Source: Rachicladosporium sp. CCFEE 5018 (lineage: Eukaryota > Ascomycota > Dothideomycetes > Cladosporiales > Cladosporiaceae). Taken from it: a stretch of 64,000 bases of DNA. The stretch covers positions 376,860 through 440,859 of the forward strand of contig KZ111153.1 of assembly GCA_002077045.2 (NCBI GenBank), read 5' to 3'. The notes beneath the pieces are model-generated. The model was not told the origin of the DNA. It worked only from the letters and a program-made list of their open reading frames with translations, and did no database searches. The stretch's first letter is position 1; every line of letters starts with the position of its first letter. Positions 9,167 through 18,942 of the stretch are shown one piece after another. A program made the position numbers and the translations under genes.

Positions 9167-11779
9167 TCACTGTACGACACACCGCCGATCTCGCCTCCCC
9201 TCATCCTTCTCCAGCTCAGTCACCCGATCCTCCACCCTCCTTACAGACCGCTCAAACTCCCCAACGCCAGTCTCAACGTCCTCGACCCGGTCCTTGAGGC
9301 CGTTAATCTCATACTCCAACTTCGCAGCCAGCTGCTCGAGTTCCTTGCCACCTTCCTCCAGCGCCTCTCGCTCGCCACGCAGCATGACCTCAGTATGCTG
9401 TTGCAAGCCTTTGAGCGACTCGAGATGGGGCGCGTACAGCTCAGCCAGCTTATCGGCGTTGTGGTTTGCGAGGGGTAAGATCTCGCGAAGCTTAGCAATT
9501 TGAGACGTAGTCCAGGGTGCCGTATTCGTGGTCATCTCGTTAATAGCCTCATTATAAGTCAGAGCAGTCTTCGCGTCTAGCTCGTGAGTAGCCATGTGAA
9601 GAGCTAGGTCGTCATCATCGCTATCTGCATCGTCGTGCCGCACAACGGGATCCCAGGTGAGGAGACTGTCTTCTGCTAGACTGAAGCTGAGGTGACGGGG
9701 GTAGTGCTCTGGCGCTGTGATATCGCCATCCACTGAGGCGAAGTGGCTCAGTGAGAGCGTTCGTCGGAATGCCATACGTGAGGATTGCGCAGTGTCTGCT
9801 CCAGCGGGAAGGACCTCGTCGAGATCCACGCCATGATAATCGCGCTCAGTGATTGAGGGACGATCTCTGCGAGATGGCACAGTGGACATGGTGTCCGACC
9901 CAGCATCAGTGCGGTCCTCGGCAGTATCGTCGTCATCGCGCTCAGCTCTCAGAGTACCGCTTGTGGTCTCCTCTGATGGTCTCGAGGCTTCCTCTATGGT
10001 TGCTGGTCGGCGACTCGCCAAGTGCTCATCCTTCTCCATCGATTGCCTGGTAGCCTCTCCCGAGTTCGCCATCGCCAGCGTTGGATCCCTCACATCCTGA
10101 CTGCCAATGCTACTGGTAGCAGAGTGAAGTGATCTTTGCAGGACTGGCCGACCATGTCTGGTCTGAGCGTCTTCCACTGGTGATCGTGGTGAGCCGTCCT
10201 GCGACAGCTTAGATTGATGACTCTTAATGCCCACCACACCTTTGATCTTGCTCTTCGCATCGTGTCTCAGGCCACTTGCACGCTTGAGCAGACCACCCTT
10301 GTGCACTTCGTCCTCATCAGTGTCGCCATCCGCGATGTCCGTCATCGTACGATCAACATGGTGAGGTCTTGGTGCATTCGGCATCCCGTCGATGGTCGAC
10401 TTCCGCGCAGTCCAGGTGAAGCCACCATGTTCGTCGGGCTTGAACTCCAACCCTGGCCCATCGCCACCGCGACCAGGGTGAACGTCCATTGGTAGCTTGG
10501 TGCTCTTGAGTGGCTTACCATACCACAGCCATTTGCAATGCTCGCCGTAGATGAGCTGAACGAAACGCTCAAGATCAGAAGTCTCGATCTCGGCAAGACC
10601 AGCCTTATCGCGACGCCCGACAGCATCCATGACCATCTCGCCGCCTTTGCCGCTGAGCTCAGCCATGGTGGACTTGACTACCTTGGGCACACCCCAACTT
10701 TCGCTGCTCGCTGCCTTTGCGCTAGCTCGATGCAGCCGGCTGAGGGTATCGCGATCGAGCCGCCGCGATCTAGTGATTCGTTGTTGCTTCTGGAACGTGC
10801 TGATCCCTCGTTTCATGGCATCGACATTGAAGGCGTCCTTACTCACAGGAGCGCCAACTGAATGCAGTCTATTGCGAGCGCCCATAAGCAGTCCGAGTAG
10901 AGCTGCCACTGTCGTAGGACCGAGAATACCATCGTGAGGCTCGATGCTGTAGTAGTCACTTCCCATTTCGACCCACCAGTCATTGATGGCACGTTCAGTA
11001 ACATCACACAGCAAGCCATCAGCATAGTCGACGTCAAGTTTGTTGAACAGCATCAACGCTGATTGGCAGAGTTTGACCAGCTCGATGACAGACTTGTAGA
11101 TGTCATTCTTGTCAGAGGTTCGATAGAGCTGATGGAATTTGGCCGCAGTGGCTGGTGCCGGCATAGCAAGGGTCAAGCCCATCCTGCCAGAGCAGCCCAG
11201 TCGCTTCAAGTTCTCGTTGACGAAGAAGTCGAAGCGATGCTTCTTCAAGTCTCCATCAGGTACAGGAATCACCGACAATGATGATGGAAATGCCGAGAGA
11301 TTTGTGACCATCAGTATGCCCAGTGGTGTCTCACGTCGACGTGCATGGTACTGATTGAGTGCCTTGAAGTAGACTCGCAGTCGCGGAGACCATGCTGTCT
11401 CCTCAGTCGGCACACTGAGCACGCCAACGACGATCTTGTGAGATGCATCGCCAGTGAACGTAGTGATGACGAACGTTGGATGAGTTCGAGAAGTCGTCCA
11501 TTGCTCGACGATGTAGGACTCGTAGCCTTCAAGCTCCCGTCGACGCTCGAGTACTGTCGTCGATGGGTCCTCCTCGAGGTATCGGAAGGCTACAGGATCA
11601 TTCAGAACGAAGCGTTGATGACCTGGCTTGACGACGGCGTCTCGGCCTGATGTCGCCGATGAATCGACGGGACTTCGCGGAGAACCATCATGCGGCGCCG
11701 TGGTGGGTCTTGCGAGTGAAGCTGTCTGCAGTGGTAGAGGGCGCGACCTGGCGTCGTCCATCGAAGCCCGCCATGCCAT
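9167..11779 (-). CDS. STB6: STB6-like protein, copy 1 (intact)
   Basis: A single open frame of 870 codons. Residues about 45-330 match the STB6-like N-terminal domain: RFVLNDPVAFRYLEEDPST, then SYIVEQWTTSRTHPTFVITT, a long conserved block ending in SDYYSIEPHDGILGPTTVAA. In yeast, Stb6/Stb2 were found as binding partners of the Sin3 co-repressor, so a nuclear regulatory role is inferred. Residues about 400-700 are Ser/Arg/Asp-rich and look disordered. A C-terminal coiled coil spans about 770-865 (KLAELYAPHLESLKGLQQH; ELEQLAAKLEYEINGLKDR). No intron is needed. The duplicate at 49690-52302 carries a stop codon at the position of Tyr in CKWLWYG (about residue 421), so this is probably the functional copy. 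Confidence 0.88.
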   Translation of the reverse strand: MAWRASMDDARSRPLPLQTASLARPTTAPHDGSPRSPVDSSATSGRDAVVKPGHQRFVLNDPVAFRYLEEDPSTTVLERRRELEGYESYIVEQWTTSRTHPTFVITTFTGDASHKIVVGVLSVPTEETAWSPRLRVYFKALNQYHARRRETPLGILMVTNLSAFPSSLSVIPVPDGDLKKHRFDFFVNENLKRLGCSGRMGLTLAMPAPATAAKFHQLYRTSDKNDIYKSVIELVKLCQSALMLFNKLDVDYADGLLCDVTERAINDWWVEMGSDYYSIEPHDGILGPTTVAALLGLLMGARNRLHSVGAPVSKDAFNVDAMKRGISTFQKQQRITRSRRLDRDTLSRLHRASAKAASSESWGVPKVVKSTMAELSGKGGEMVMDAVGRRDKAGLAEIETSDLERFVQLIYGEHCKWLWYGKPLKSTKLPMDVHPGRGGDGPGLEFKPDEHGGFTWTARKSTIDGMPNAPRPHHVDRTMTDIADGDTDEDEVHKGGLLKRASGLRHDAKSKIKGVVGIKSHQSKLSQDGSPRSPVEDAQTRHGRPVLQRSLHSATSSIGSQDVRDPTLAMANSGEATRQSMEKDEHLASRRPATIEEASRPSEETTSGTLRAERDDDDTAEDRTDAGSDTMSTVPSRRDRPSITERDYHGVDLDEVLPAGADTAQSSRMAFRRTLSLSHFASVDGDITAPEHYPRHLSFSLAEDSLLTWDPVVRHDDADSDDDDLALHMATHELDAKTALTYNEAINEMTTNTAPWTTSQIAKLREILPLANHNADKLAELYAPHLESLKGLQQHTEVMLRGEREALEEGGKELEQLAAKLEYEINGLKDRVEDVETGVGEFERSVRRVEDRVTELEKDEGRRDRRCVVQ

Positions 11780-12554
11780 GCGAATTGGCTAAGCCAGAGG
11801 GTGATCAGTGCAAAAGTGGTCAATCAATTACCACAGTCAATAGACTGTCGCGAACCATGTTCACTGCAGCCTTCGGACCAGCAGATTAGCAGTTGAACGA
11901 CATCCGGCTGTCGAAGGTCAGGCAATGAGCATGTTGGAGATGGTGATCGATGCACACTTGGGAGGACTAGGGTACAGCGGGACGGCGCCACTAGCCGCGC
12001 GGCTCGGATGTTGACCGCCTCCCCTCGGAGACTCTTTCTGACCTTGCCTTGTTCATCAACATTTACGTGGCGGGCGTCTGCTGTCTGTACCGGCCGACAG
12101 CCACCATGAGCTTCTGCTGTGTGTTTGCCAGGGACGGCCTCTCCCACAGGTGTAGCGGTCGCAACTACCTTTCACAGCTACGTGGGGAGCACCTTCGCTA
12201 TTGTGCGGTAGATCCGTACAGGCGATGGTCGACATGCTCTACAGAGCAGACTGACCAACAGGTCGTTATGCACAAGACACTAGAAACTCGAGTGGTGTGT
12301 GTAAGTCAGTATGTCGCTGTATTTCCTCGCCTCAAGTCTTTCACATGAAGCCCAAGCAACATACCGAGGTCACAACCAATGAGACCATTCGCAATTGCGG
12401 TGAGCTACCTTCAATTTACCTTTTACCGTGCCACTTCTGGCCATACTAGGAATCATGCGCGCAAGGCCGAAAAGGCAGAGTTCGTCAGGCTTGTCATGTC
12501 AGCGCGACGTGACTTTGAATCCCATTTTACCCACTACCAACAACTCGCACGACC
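11780..12554. other. Intergenic region, diverged between copies, copy 1
   Basis: 5' flank of the STB6-like gene and of the decayed gene at 12555. Compared with 52303-53065, roughly one base in seven differs over about 12400-12550 by eye. A frame at 12379-12813 overlaps the next gene in another frame and is not preserved in copy 2. No gene is supported. Confidence 0.45.
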
Positions 12555-13625
12555 ATGGCAAAGGCCGCAAGCTACCGGCACGTTGTTACAGGCCCAGCGC
12601 CTGAGGTCTCAACTCTACCGCCCAATATGGAGTGCGCTGCGGCTCTGGAGTACGTCGGTATGCGGCCTGACTTCGCGGAGGAGATCTACACGCGATGGTG
12701 CTACGCTCGACGCAAGATTGACACTCCTGATTCGCTGTTTGATTACGTCAACACCCCCCGACTCTATGCTCCGGAGCTACAGCGCCGCGGGTTCTCGGAT
12801 AGCGTGGTCCTAGACAAGATCGGGTTGGCTTCTTGGCTGCGAGACGCGATCTTGGACCCGCAGTTCACCAACATCTACAGCACTCGAACTCTAAAGTACT
12901 GGGTGTCCGCTTCGATCAAGGGGAACTAGCTTGCTCTCAAGCGTGCATTAGATCATGGCATTCCGTGGCAGAGCGTTGCTCATGACCTCAGCCGTGTCGT
13001 GTGTATCGAGGAGATACCGACGGCGCAGCCTGGGCGGATCGTCCTTTACAGAGCATTGCCGGCCGAAGAGCTTTACGGTTCCCTGGGATGGACAAAGACA
13101 GTCGACGAGATAGGCCGCGTCGACACATTTCGCATCCAGACCCACGAAGGATATGATTGGTACTCTCCTGGAGCAACGTTGTGCACTACTCCAAATCGCC
13201 GCGTGGCCGAGGGAGTGCAGATGTACGCTCGAAGTCGCGTTCCTTTTGGCGAGTCCTTGATCGTCAAGACCGAGCTACCAGATACATTTTTCGCAGAGCT
13301 ACAGCAGTCAGGAGTCTTGGACCCTGGCCTGTCAATTAGGGCGAAGTGTCCACGCTGCGATTTCTCATCAAGTGTCAGTAAGCCCTGCATAGGTCTTGCG
13401 CCTGACGCTGACTTCTCGTAGACTGATCCCGACCTTTCGCATAAGATCGCTCGCGCGGAGCTACTGATCGGAAGCATGCATGCCAACAGGTACGAGGCCC
13501 TATCTGCGGTTGACCCAGAGCTTGCACAGGATCGGCTGGATGACGATACGTTCACAACACAGACTGAGAAAACGTTGCAGTGGTTGATCCTGAACGACAA
13601 GGCGACGGTCTCGCTGCAAGCATAG
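12555..13625 (+). pseudogene. Unrecognised gene, copy 1, one in-frame stop
   Basis: The frame opens with MAKAASYRHVV at 12555 and runs to a TAG at 12927-12929 (SIKGN-stop-LALKRALD); copy 2 has TGG there. Beyond the stop the same frame continues (LYRALPAEELYGSLGWTK; YDWYSPGATLCTTPN) to 13373, then a 48-base intron (13374-13421, GTCAGT to TAG) leads in frame to a last exon ending at 13625. Without the stop the product would be about 340 residues. No signal, membrane segment or known motif is recognised. Because copy 2 is broken at other places, both appear to be decaying independently. A short intron removing the TAG would be under 30 bases, too short to be credible. Confidence 0.6.
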
Positions 13626-14242
13626 CTTCGTGCAAAGCATGGGGCAATTCATGTGGACGTCTATGCACCGACCCGACCGGATCGACCAAGGCTTTAGTAC
13701 AGGGGTGATCAATTGGCATGCACTACCAGTGGCCATGTCAATCTGTAGCCCAGCTAGAATGCCTTAAGTATGCATTCATAATCTTCAACGGTCTTTCCAT
13801 AACTTCATGGTCAAGAACACTAGCTCACTCCTTGGCTCATTGCTAAGTTGTACTCACTTACAACGATGACACCTGATCTGATGTCGTCCGATACGCGCCA
13901 CGATACCAGCGCACCCATGTGGGCTGGACTGCTTGGAGGACTGTGCAAGTTTCGTACATATAAAGTTCTCCGCGTCACCCCAAATAAGAAGCCTGATTTC
14001 TTGAGTGAAGGAGTCGCGATTGATGAAGCTCATACCAGCGACGTCATCGTGCATGTGAAGCTGCACGCGACCTCTCGTGACATTTAACCAGATCTGCCCG
14101 CAGTAGTCAGGAACACACATTGCTCTCTATCGCAACACCTCAACCAGCTTATTACCAACACCCTGTGGAATCTTGACCTCAAAGCTTCGACCCCCAACCT
14201 AACATACAGTCCAACATCAAAGACGCACAGCTATCACCCAAG
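13626..14242. other. Intergenic region, copy 1
   Basis: It lies downstream of the decayed gene and upstream of the RTC3-like gene. The last about 140 bases are pyrimidine/A-rich and look like a 5' untranslated leader (ending TCACCCAAG before the ATG). No other feature is supported. Confidence 0.4.
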
Positions 14243-14779
14243 ATGAGAGGCAACGCTCCCCAAGTCAAGGTCCACTACAAGGGCCAGGAGGACGATTTCA
14301 TTGTCTTCGTTGACTCCGCCGAGGCCGTCAAGAAGTGGAAGACCGACAAGACTATTCCTATGGCTCAGGTAGTCAGCGGCTTCAAGGTGTTTGTGACACA
14401 CAAGTAAGCTTCTCTCGGTCGGTGGTCGGTAGGCCTGGTAGACCGCTCTTTAGTCGGCGAAGAGGAGTGAAACCAGAAGATATGGGGCGGCTTGCGCAAT
14501 CGGCGTCGGAGGCAGAAGTATCTTGCTGACTCTTTCTACAGGCACGGCACACAGGGCGTTCATGACGCTGCTTCGAAGGGCACAATGGAGACAGAGTTTG
14601 GTACTTCGAAGGACGACGATGTGATTGCTGCGATCTTGGAGAAGGGCGATATTGTCGAGACTGAGGTAAGCAGATATACAATTCATCTGCATCATAGTCC
14701 AATTGCTAACTTCCTCTCGCAGTCTCAAGCCCGCAACGGCGACCGGAACATCAACAGCGGGCCATCGGTGGGTCACTGA
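14243..14779 (+). CDS. RTC3: SBDS-domain protein, RTC3-like, copy 1
   Basis: Three exons (14243-14403, 14542-14665, 14723-14779) give a 113-residue protein. Introns have GTAAGC donors, and the second contains a GCTAAC branch site before CTCGCAG. The product, beginning MRGNAPQVKVHYKGQEDDF with KKWKTDKTIPMAQVVSGFKVF and THGTQG-type core (KHGTQGVHDAASKG across the first splice), matches the stand-alone SBDS N-terminal domain proteins of fungi (yeast Rtc3/YHR087W), linked to RNA metabolism and ribosome maturation by homology. Length is as expected (about 110). Copy 2 encodes an identical protein as far as I can read, while the introns differ, showing strong purifying selection on both copies. Confidence 0.9.
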
Positions 14780-15150
14780 GCAATGCAAAATGCGTTATGA
14801 CTGTGATGAGAAGTGAGTTGGAAGTTACACATGAAGTCCAAAAGCATGGTGGCACAAAGGTTTGACTGTAGGCAAGCACACTGGCGAGTCGAATGCTTAT
14901 ATAGCCTCGAGGTATGAAACGTGACCATTCCACGAAGGGGGCTGTGACTCAAGTACACAGCCTTCTCAGTCTCACGGGCTGTGTTAATACGAACAAATGG
15001 TAAGGCTTGCGGAGCATGTGCCTTACATATGCAAGTAGCCGGATTGGCTTGTGACTTCACCGGTCGTGCCTGCCGCAATAGCGGCCTCACTGCACGTCAA
15101 ACGGCCCGCGATCTGGTCAAACGAATAAACGTGAATACACTCGGCACGAG
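14780..15150. other. Intergenic region, copy 1
   Basis: 3' flank of the RTC3-like gene and 5' flank of the F-box/CUE-like gene. It aligns with 55288-55676, which has an extra stretch of about 20 bases near 55440-55465. No gene is supported. Confidence 0.4.
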
Positions 15151-16851
15151 ATGACACTCATATCCAGCGCAGTCCCCAACCGTTACATACGATCACGGCT
15201 CTCTCGTCTGACCACTCTGATACGAAACGCGTTCGGCCAGCCAACGCGTACAACCACCATCATGGCGTCGGCTCACAGCGCGGGACCTACACAGGGGACT
15301 CGCCAGCGGATCTGGGCCAGCATCATCTTCAAGATCCCAAGCTGCGCTCTTCTGCCGGCTGAGCTCCGCGCAGAGATTGTACACTTCCTTCTCGGCACTC
15401 GATGGGTCGTCGTCCACCCGCATCACACTGTGCTCAACCCAGGTGAACGCAAAACTCCTCGCATTCCCCCGGCATCGGGAGCTTGCCCGTTCTTGAAACT
15501 TCCGACAGAGATCCGCAGAGCTATCTTCGCAGGATCCCTGCCACACAGAAATATCGTGATCGAGCCGACGTGCGGACCCACTGATACAGACGACGAGTCC
15601 GACGAGAACAGATGGCGGAGAAATCGTACGGCCGACCTAATGCGTATTTGCAAGGGAGTCAAGGAAGAGGTCACCGAAGCGGTGTACGAGGAGCGTACGT
15701 TCGCTGTCCATGTCCACGAGGGCTTTCTTGATGGTGGTATTGAATTTGTTAATTCTGGCCGTCAACCTCTGCAGTATGCCACAGGTCGCAATCTGGACAC
15801 GCGCTTCTCTACCAAGATCCACGACTGCAATGAGTTTGGCTTTTCTCGTCTCAAACGCATCAACGTCGCCATCTTTCCAGGCGACGGCAGCAAGCACCTA
15901 GCAATCAACACTTACTTCATGAACTACGCCTTGGCCGACGCGTTAAGCACCGATCGCGGGGACAAGAAGCGCATCACGAAGCTCCGCATTCACATTCGTG
16001 AACACGTACCGCCACACAATCTGAAGCATCGGGGCGCTACGATCGCGCGAGGCTCGACTTACTGGTGGGATGCGGAGAAAGGCAAGCCTCGTGAGACAAG
16101 CATTCATGGGCTCTCCAACGTTCAGCTTGTCCTTCTCCCGTTCGCTAGACTCACGGATGTGCACAATATCGAAGTCGTGCTTCCTCAGCAGGTTTTCAAC
16201 CATGCGCCCACGAGAGCTTTTGTCGAGCGACTGGAGTCGCACATGACTTTCCCAGGTGGAAGGTATCCCGATCTGATTAACGATCGCGTTGAGTACCAAA
16301 TCCAGAGCGCCCGCGAAGCTTTAGAAGAGTACGTCTATGACCTTCTCCGTGGCGGACACGGTGCTACCAGCAAAGTCGTGCCTTTGACAGACGCTGAGCT
16401 GGAGGAGGAGAAGGCTGAGAAGCATCAACGTAAAATCGACGCCAACCAAGAATACTGGGGCGAAGACGACGCCGACCACTGGGACGGCACGGAGACAATC
16501 TTGCCAGAGAGGCCCGCTAAGCTTGCTAAGAGGCGTCGCAAGGAGGAGCTGGCGTTGACGTTGGAGTCGTCGTCACTGGCAGAGCTCATGGATATTCTGG
16601 GGAATATCACATTCCAGGATGCGAGGCAAATCCTCTTGGAGCACGATGGTAATGTTCAGGCTGCCGTCAACGACTACCTTGACAAGGGCGGCATGATCGT
16701 GGATTCCGACTCGGACGACTGGGTAGTCGAGAAGCCTCGTGCTGCCAGAACGTCGCTGAGTGGATCTGAAGACGACGAAGGTCTGGAGCGATGTATCGGT
16801 AGTATAACGACGACACGTGCGGACGACGAGACAGCGCTAGCTGGTAGCTAG
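15151..16851 (+). CDS. F-box-like protein with C-terminal CUE/UBA-like segment, copy 1
   Basis: An uninterrupted frame of 566 codons. An internal Met at 15262 (MASAHSAGP) could be the true start; the first 37 residues are basic and diverge more between copies. An F-box-like motif (FLKLPTEIRRAIFAGSLP) lies at about 115-132, and TADLMRICKGVKEEVTEAVYEE (split at about 155-176) is the usual following helix. The C-terminal LAELMDILGNITFQDARQI followed by LLEHDGNVQAAVNDYLD (about 476-511) resembles a ubiquitin-binding CUE/UBA fold. Together these suggest a ubiquitin-linked adaptor, which is inference. The last about 30 residues differ completely from copy 2 because of a 26-base length difference near 16740. 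Confidence 0.8.
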   Translation: MTLISSAVPNRYIRSRLSRLTTLIRNAFGQPTRTTTIMASAHSAGPTQGTRQRIWASIIFKIPSCALLPAELRAEIVHFLLGTRWVVVHPHHTVLNPGERKTPRIPPASGACPFLKLPTEIRRAIFAGSLPHRNIVIEPTCGPTDTDDESDENRWRRNRTADLMRICKGVKEEVTEAVYEERTFAVHVHEGFLDGGIEFVNSGRQPLQYATGRNLDTRFSTKIHDCNEFGFSRLKRINVAIFPGDGSKHLAINTYFMNYALADALSTDRGDKKRITKLRIHIREHVPPHNLKHRGATIARGSTYWWDAEKGKPRETSIHGLSNVQLVLLPFARLTDVHNIEVVLPQQVFNHAPTRAFVERLESHMTFPGGRYPDLINDRVEYQIQSAREALEEYVYDLLRGGHGATSKVVPLTDAELEEEKAEKHQRKIDANQEYWGEDDADHWDGTETILPERPAKLAKRRRKEELALTLESSSLAELMDILGNITFQDARQILLEHDGNVQAAVNDYLDKGGMIVDSDSDDWVVEKPRAARTSLSGSEDDEGLERCIGSITTTRADDETALAGS

Positions 16852-17034
16852 CGCGGAACAGCGAGACACGCGGGGCCAGGATAGCAAGATCCGGCTGGCT
16901 CCTTTTATACGGTGTTGAAGCACGCCCGGAGTACTCGCAGCCAAGCCGCTGATACGAGCCTAAGGCGAGCAGCTGAGCTTCCTAAACCCATCTCGCTAGA
17001 GAACGAACGAAGCAACTTCTCAAGCTGAACAGTC

Positions 17035-17799
17035 TCATGTCTTCGCGTCATGCGTCCACTGCACAGCAAAATCCCTGGCAGGCTTCGATCTCAATTTGAA
17101 GCCAGTAATCTTTACATTGTGCCAGTCAAGTCTTGAACAGCTCAGCGTTCCATTGAATCTTTCACAGGTGTTGCCAGAGAATACCAAGTAGCCGGAGTCC
17201 GTGACCAATCCGTCAGTTACACCATCGTCACCTGCTTGCGCGGTGACTTGACCCTGCCACTTCAGCCAGAATTTCGGAGTGCGAAAGCTGTTCTTTTCGA
17301 ACTCGTCGACCTGATCATGTGGAGCACTTTCTTCGTCGTTGTCATCGCCGTCGTCGTCTGGGCCTGCATCCGAGACTTCATCATCATCGTCTCTCACTTC
17401 GGCAGAATCAATGGTCTCCTCGTGAGTGGCAGCCTCATCCACCTCACTCTCCTCACTCTCACTCTCCTCAGGACGAAGGTGTTCGATAGCAATTTTTATA
17501 GTCTTCCTACTACCAGCCATCAGCACCGTGCCATTCAGCACTCCCGGCATAATCAGCTCGCCGATCAACGCGTTCCCCAAATCGTTGAGCGTATATATCT
17601 CAAGGCTGCCCAGACCCTGCGCGTCGCTGGCCACAGACCGCAGCACCTTTCCAGCGGCAGCACACTTGACTTCATACGTACCTAACGCACGTTGAACATT
17701 GAATGCGCCATTGGCTTTGCCACCCTTGCCTCGGCCCTGCTTTCCGATGCGGTTATGAACATGACGGTTCGAGAATGCTGTGTCTTGCCAGTCGTCCAT
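17035..17799 (-). CDS. Unrecognised acidic-linker protein, copy 1
   Basis: A 254-codon open frame, conserved at 57629-58402 (257 codons). Residues 1-110 form one conserved block (FSNRHVHNRIGKQGRGKGG; LGSLEIYTLNDLGNALIGEL), a strongly acidic linker lies at about 112-165 (SESEESEVDE, DDDDEVSDAGPDDDGDDND), and a second conserved block is at about 170-254 (PKFWLKWQGQV; GYLVFSGNTCERFNGTLSC; WHNVKITGFKLRSKPARDF). The second block looks beta-rich, with SGNxCxRFxGTxSC features. No membrane segment is visible. I do not recognise the family. The acidic linker differs by three residues (SEE) between copies. Confidence 0.72.
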   Translation of the reverse strand: MDDWQDTAFSNRHVHNRIGKQGRGKGGKANGAFNVQRALGTYEVKCAAAGKVLRSVASDAQGLGSLEIYTLNDLGNALIGELIMPGVLNGTVLMAGSRKTIKIAIEHLRPEESESEESEVDEAATHEETIDSAEVRDDDDEVSDAGPDDDGDDNDEESAPHDQVDEFEKNSFRTPKFWLKWQGQVTAQAGDDGVTDGLVTDSGYLVFSGNTCERFNGTLSCSRLDWHNVKITGFKLRSKPARDFAVQWTHDAKT

Positions 17800-18350
17800 G
17801 ATAGCTGCTTATGCTTGCTTAACACTTTGGCTCCGCGTAATGCCGAAAGATCATGCGAAGGGGAAAGGAGTAGTCAGCCTTTAGCTGCAAGCTAAGGTTG
17901 GCTGAGTAAGGTATAGGTGATCTGGCGATCGTGGCCTGGACCGCTAGCTACTGGATTACGTCTGTAGGCGTAGCTAAATGATGATGATATACTGATATTG
18001 ATCACGCATCAACGCGTCTCGCATCAGTTCGCTTCACTTCGCACCAGTTCGCTTCGTGTGGCCATGACGTTTGCTGCGCCACGTTTGATCCACCAAGTTT
18101 CACAGCTCGATGATTAGGTGATGAACAACAATCCAACCGCGTCGAAGTATACCCTCATGTAGCAGCCTGTATTTTCATGGATATAAGGATCCGGGCACGG
18201 CTCAGCGTCTACTGCATTGACTGCGTCGATGGAACTCGCCAGACGACGCTGCCATAAGTTGATCTGAAGGCATCACTAGGCTACTTCCAAGATCTTGAGG
18301 GCACCAACATCGATCGACCTACGTGCTAGCTGCGCACTCCCACTATCAAA
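17800..18350. promoter_or_regulatory. Divergent promoter region of the sterol glucosyltransferase, copy 1
   Basis: Shared upstream region of the acidic-linker gene and the sterol glucosyltransferase, well conserved at 58403-58951. It contains a two-unit 20-base repeat at 18019-18058. The TATAAGGATCC-like string near 18182 and CACTATCAAA directly before the ATG suggest promoter and start context. No gene is seen. Confidence 0.4.
18019..18058. repeat. Two-unit 20-base tandem repeat
   Basis: Two adjacent 20-base units, 18019-18038 (TCGCATCAGTTCGCTTCACT) and 18039-18058 (TCGCACCAGTTCGCTTCGTG), lie about 300 bases upstream of the sterol glucosyltransferase start. They are conserved in copy 2 at 58622-58661. 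They could be a paired protein-binding site. Confidence 0.6.
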
Positions 18351-18842
18351 ATGTCTGGGAAAATGCCTGAGTCACGGGCTGGAGAAGACGGACAGGCCAG
18401 CCAAAGCGAGCTGCCATCACTGATCGTGCAGCAAGCGGCAGAAGCCGCCACTGGTGCCCAGTCCGATGACAGCTCAGATCGCCGTGCTGGTCGAGACGTC
18501 CCAGTGCACACTGATACGCTTTCGAATGTATCCTCGGAGCACGATGTACCGCCACCGGCCTACGGAGAGGTTTATGGCACCATTCAAGAAAATCAAGCAG
18601 ACTTCGGTACCAAGGCGACAGTAGCAGATGATGGACGAATCAACATCAACATTAACCAGCGCACGAGGAAGCTCTCGAACTTGCTGGTGCCAGCTCTTCG
18701 AGAACAGCAACTTCTGGCGTCCGAGGAGAAAGCACCGCCCAGTCCCTATATTCCGCCGAGTCTTGGCGGTGACCGAGGAGAGCTGCCTCCGCCGCCTATG
18801 AACGTGGTGATCCACGTCGTAGGTTCCCGAGGCGACGTTCAG
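18351..18842 (+). CDS. Sterol glucosyltransferase, copy 1, cut by assembly gap
   Basis: The first 164 codons match the 5' end of the complete gene at 58952-62794 with only a few changes (for example Met/Leu near residue 5, Leu/Phe near 121 and Ser/Asn near 130). The frame is open up to the run of N. It covers the disordered N-terminal region and the start of the glycosyltransferase fold (MNVVIHVVGSRGDVQ). The remaining about 1115 codons are absent: the sequence after the gap belongs to another gene. Whether the rest exists elsewhere in the genome cannot be told from the window. Confidence 0.8.
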
Positions 18843-18942
18843 NNNNNNNNNNNNNNNNNNNNNNNNNNNNNNNNNNNNNNNNNNNNNNNNNNNNNNNNNN
18901 NNNNNNNNNNNNNNNNNNNNNNNNNNNNNNNNNNNNNNNNNN
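18843..18942. other. Assembly gap (100 N)
   Basis: Exactly 100 N, the usual placeholder for unknown length. Left of it is the sterol glucosyltransferase; right of it is an aminotransferase-like gene, so the two sides do not join in one gene. Confidence 0.98.

Noticed and set aside
12379..12813. 144-codon frame overlapping the start of the gene at 12555.
   Set aside because: Not preserved in copy 2, while the overlapped frame is.
17236..17685. Long plus-strand frame opposite the acidic-linker gene (counterpart 57830-58288).
   Set aside because: It is the antisense shadow of an Asp/Glu-rich coding region, which reads as Val/Ser/Leu on the other strand.
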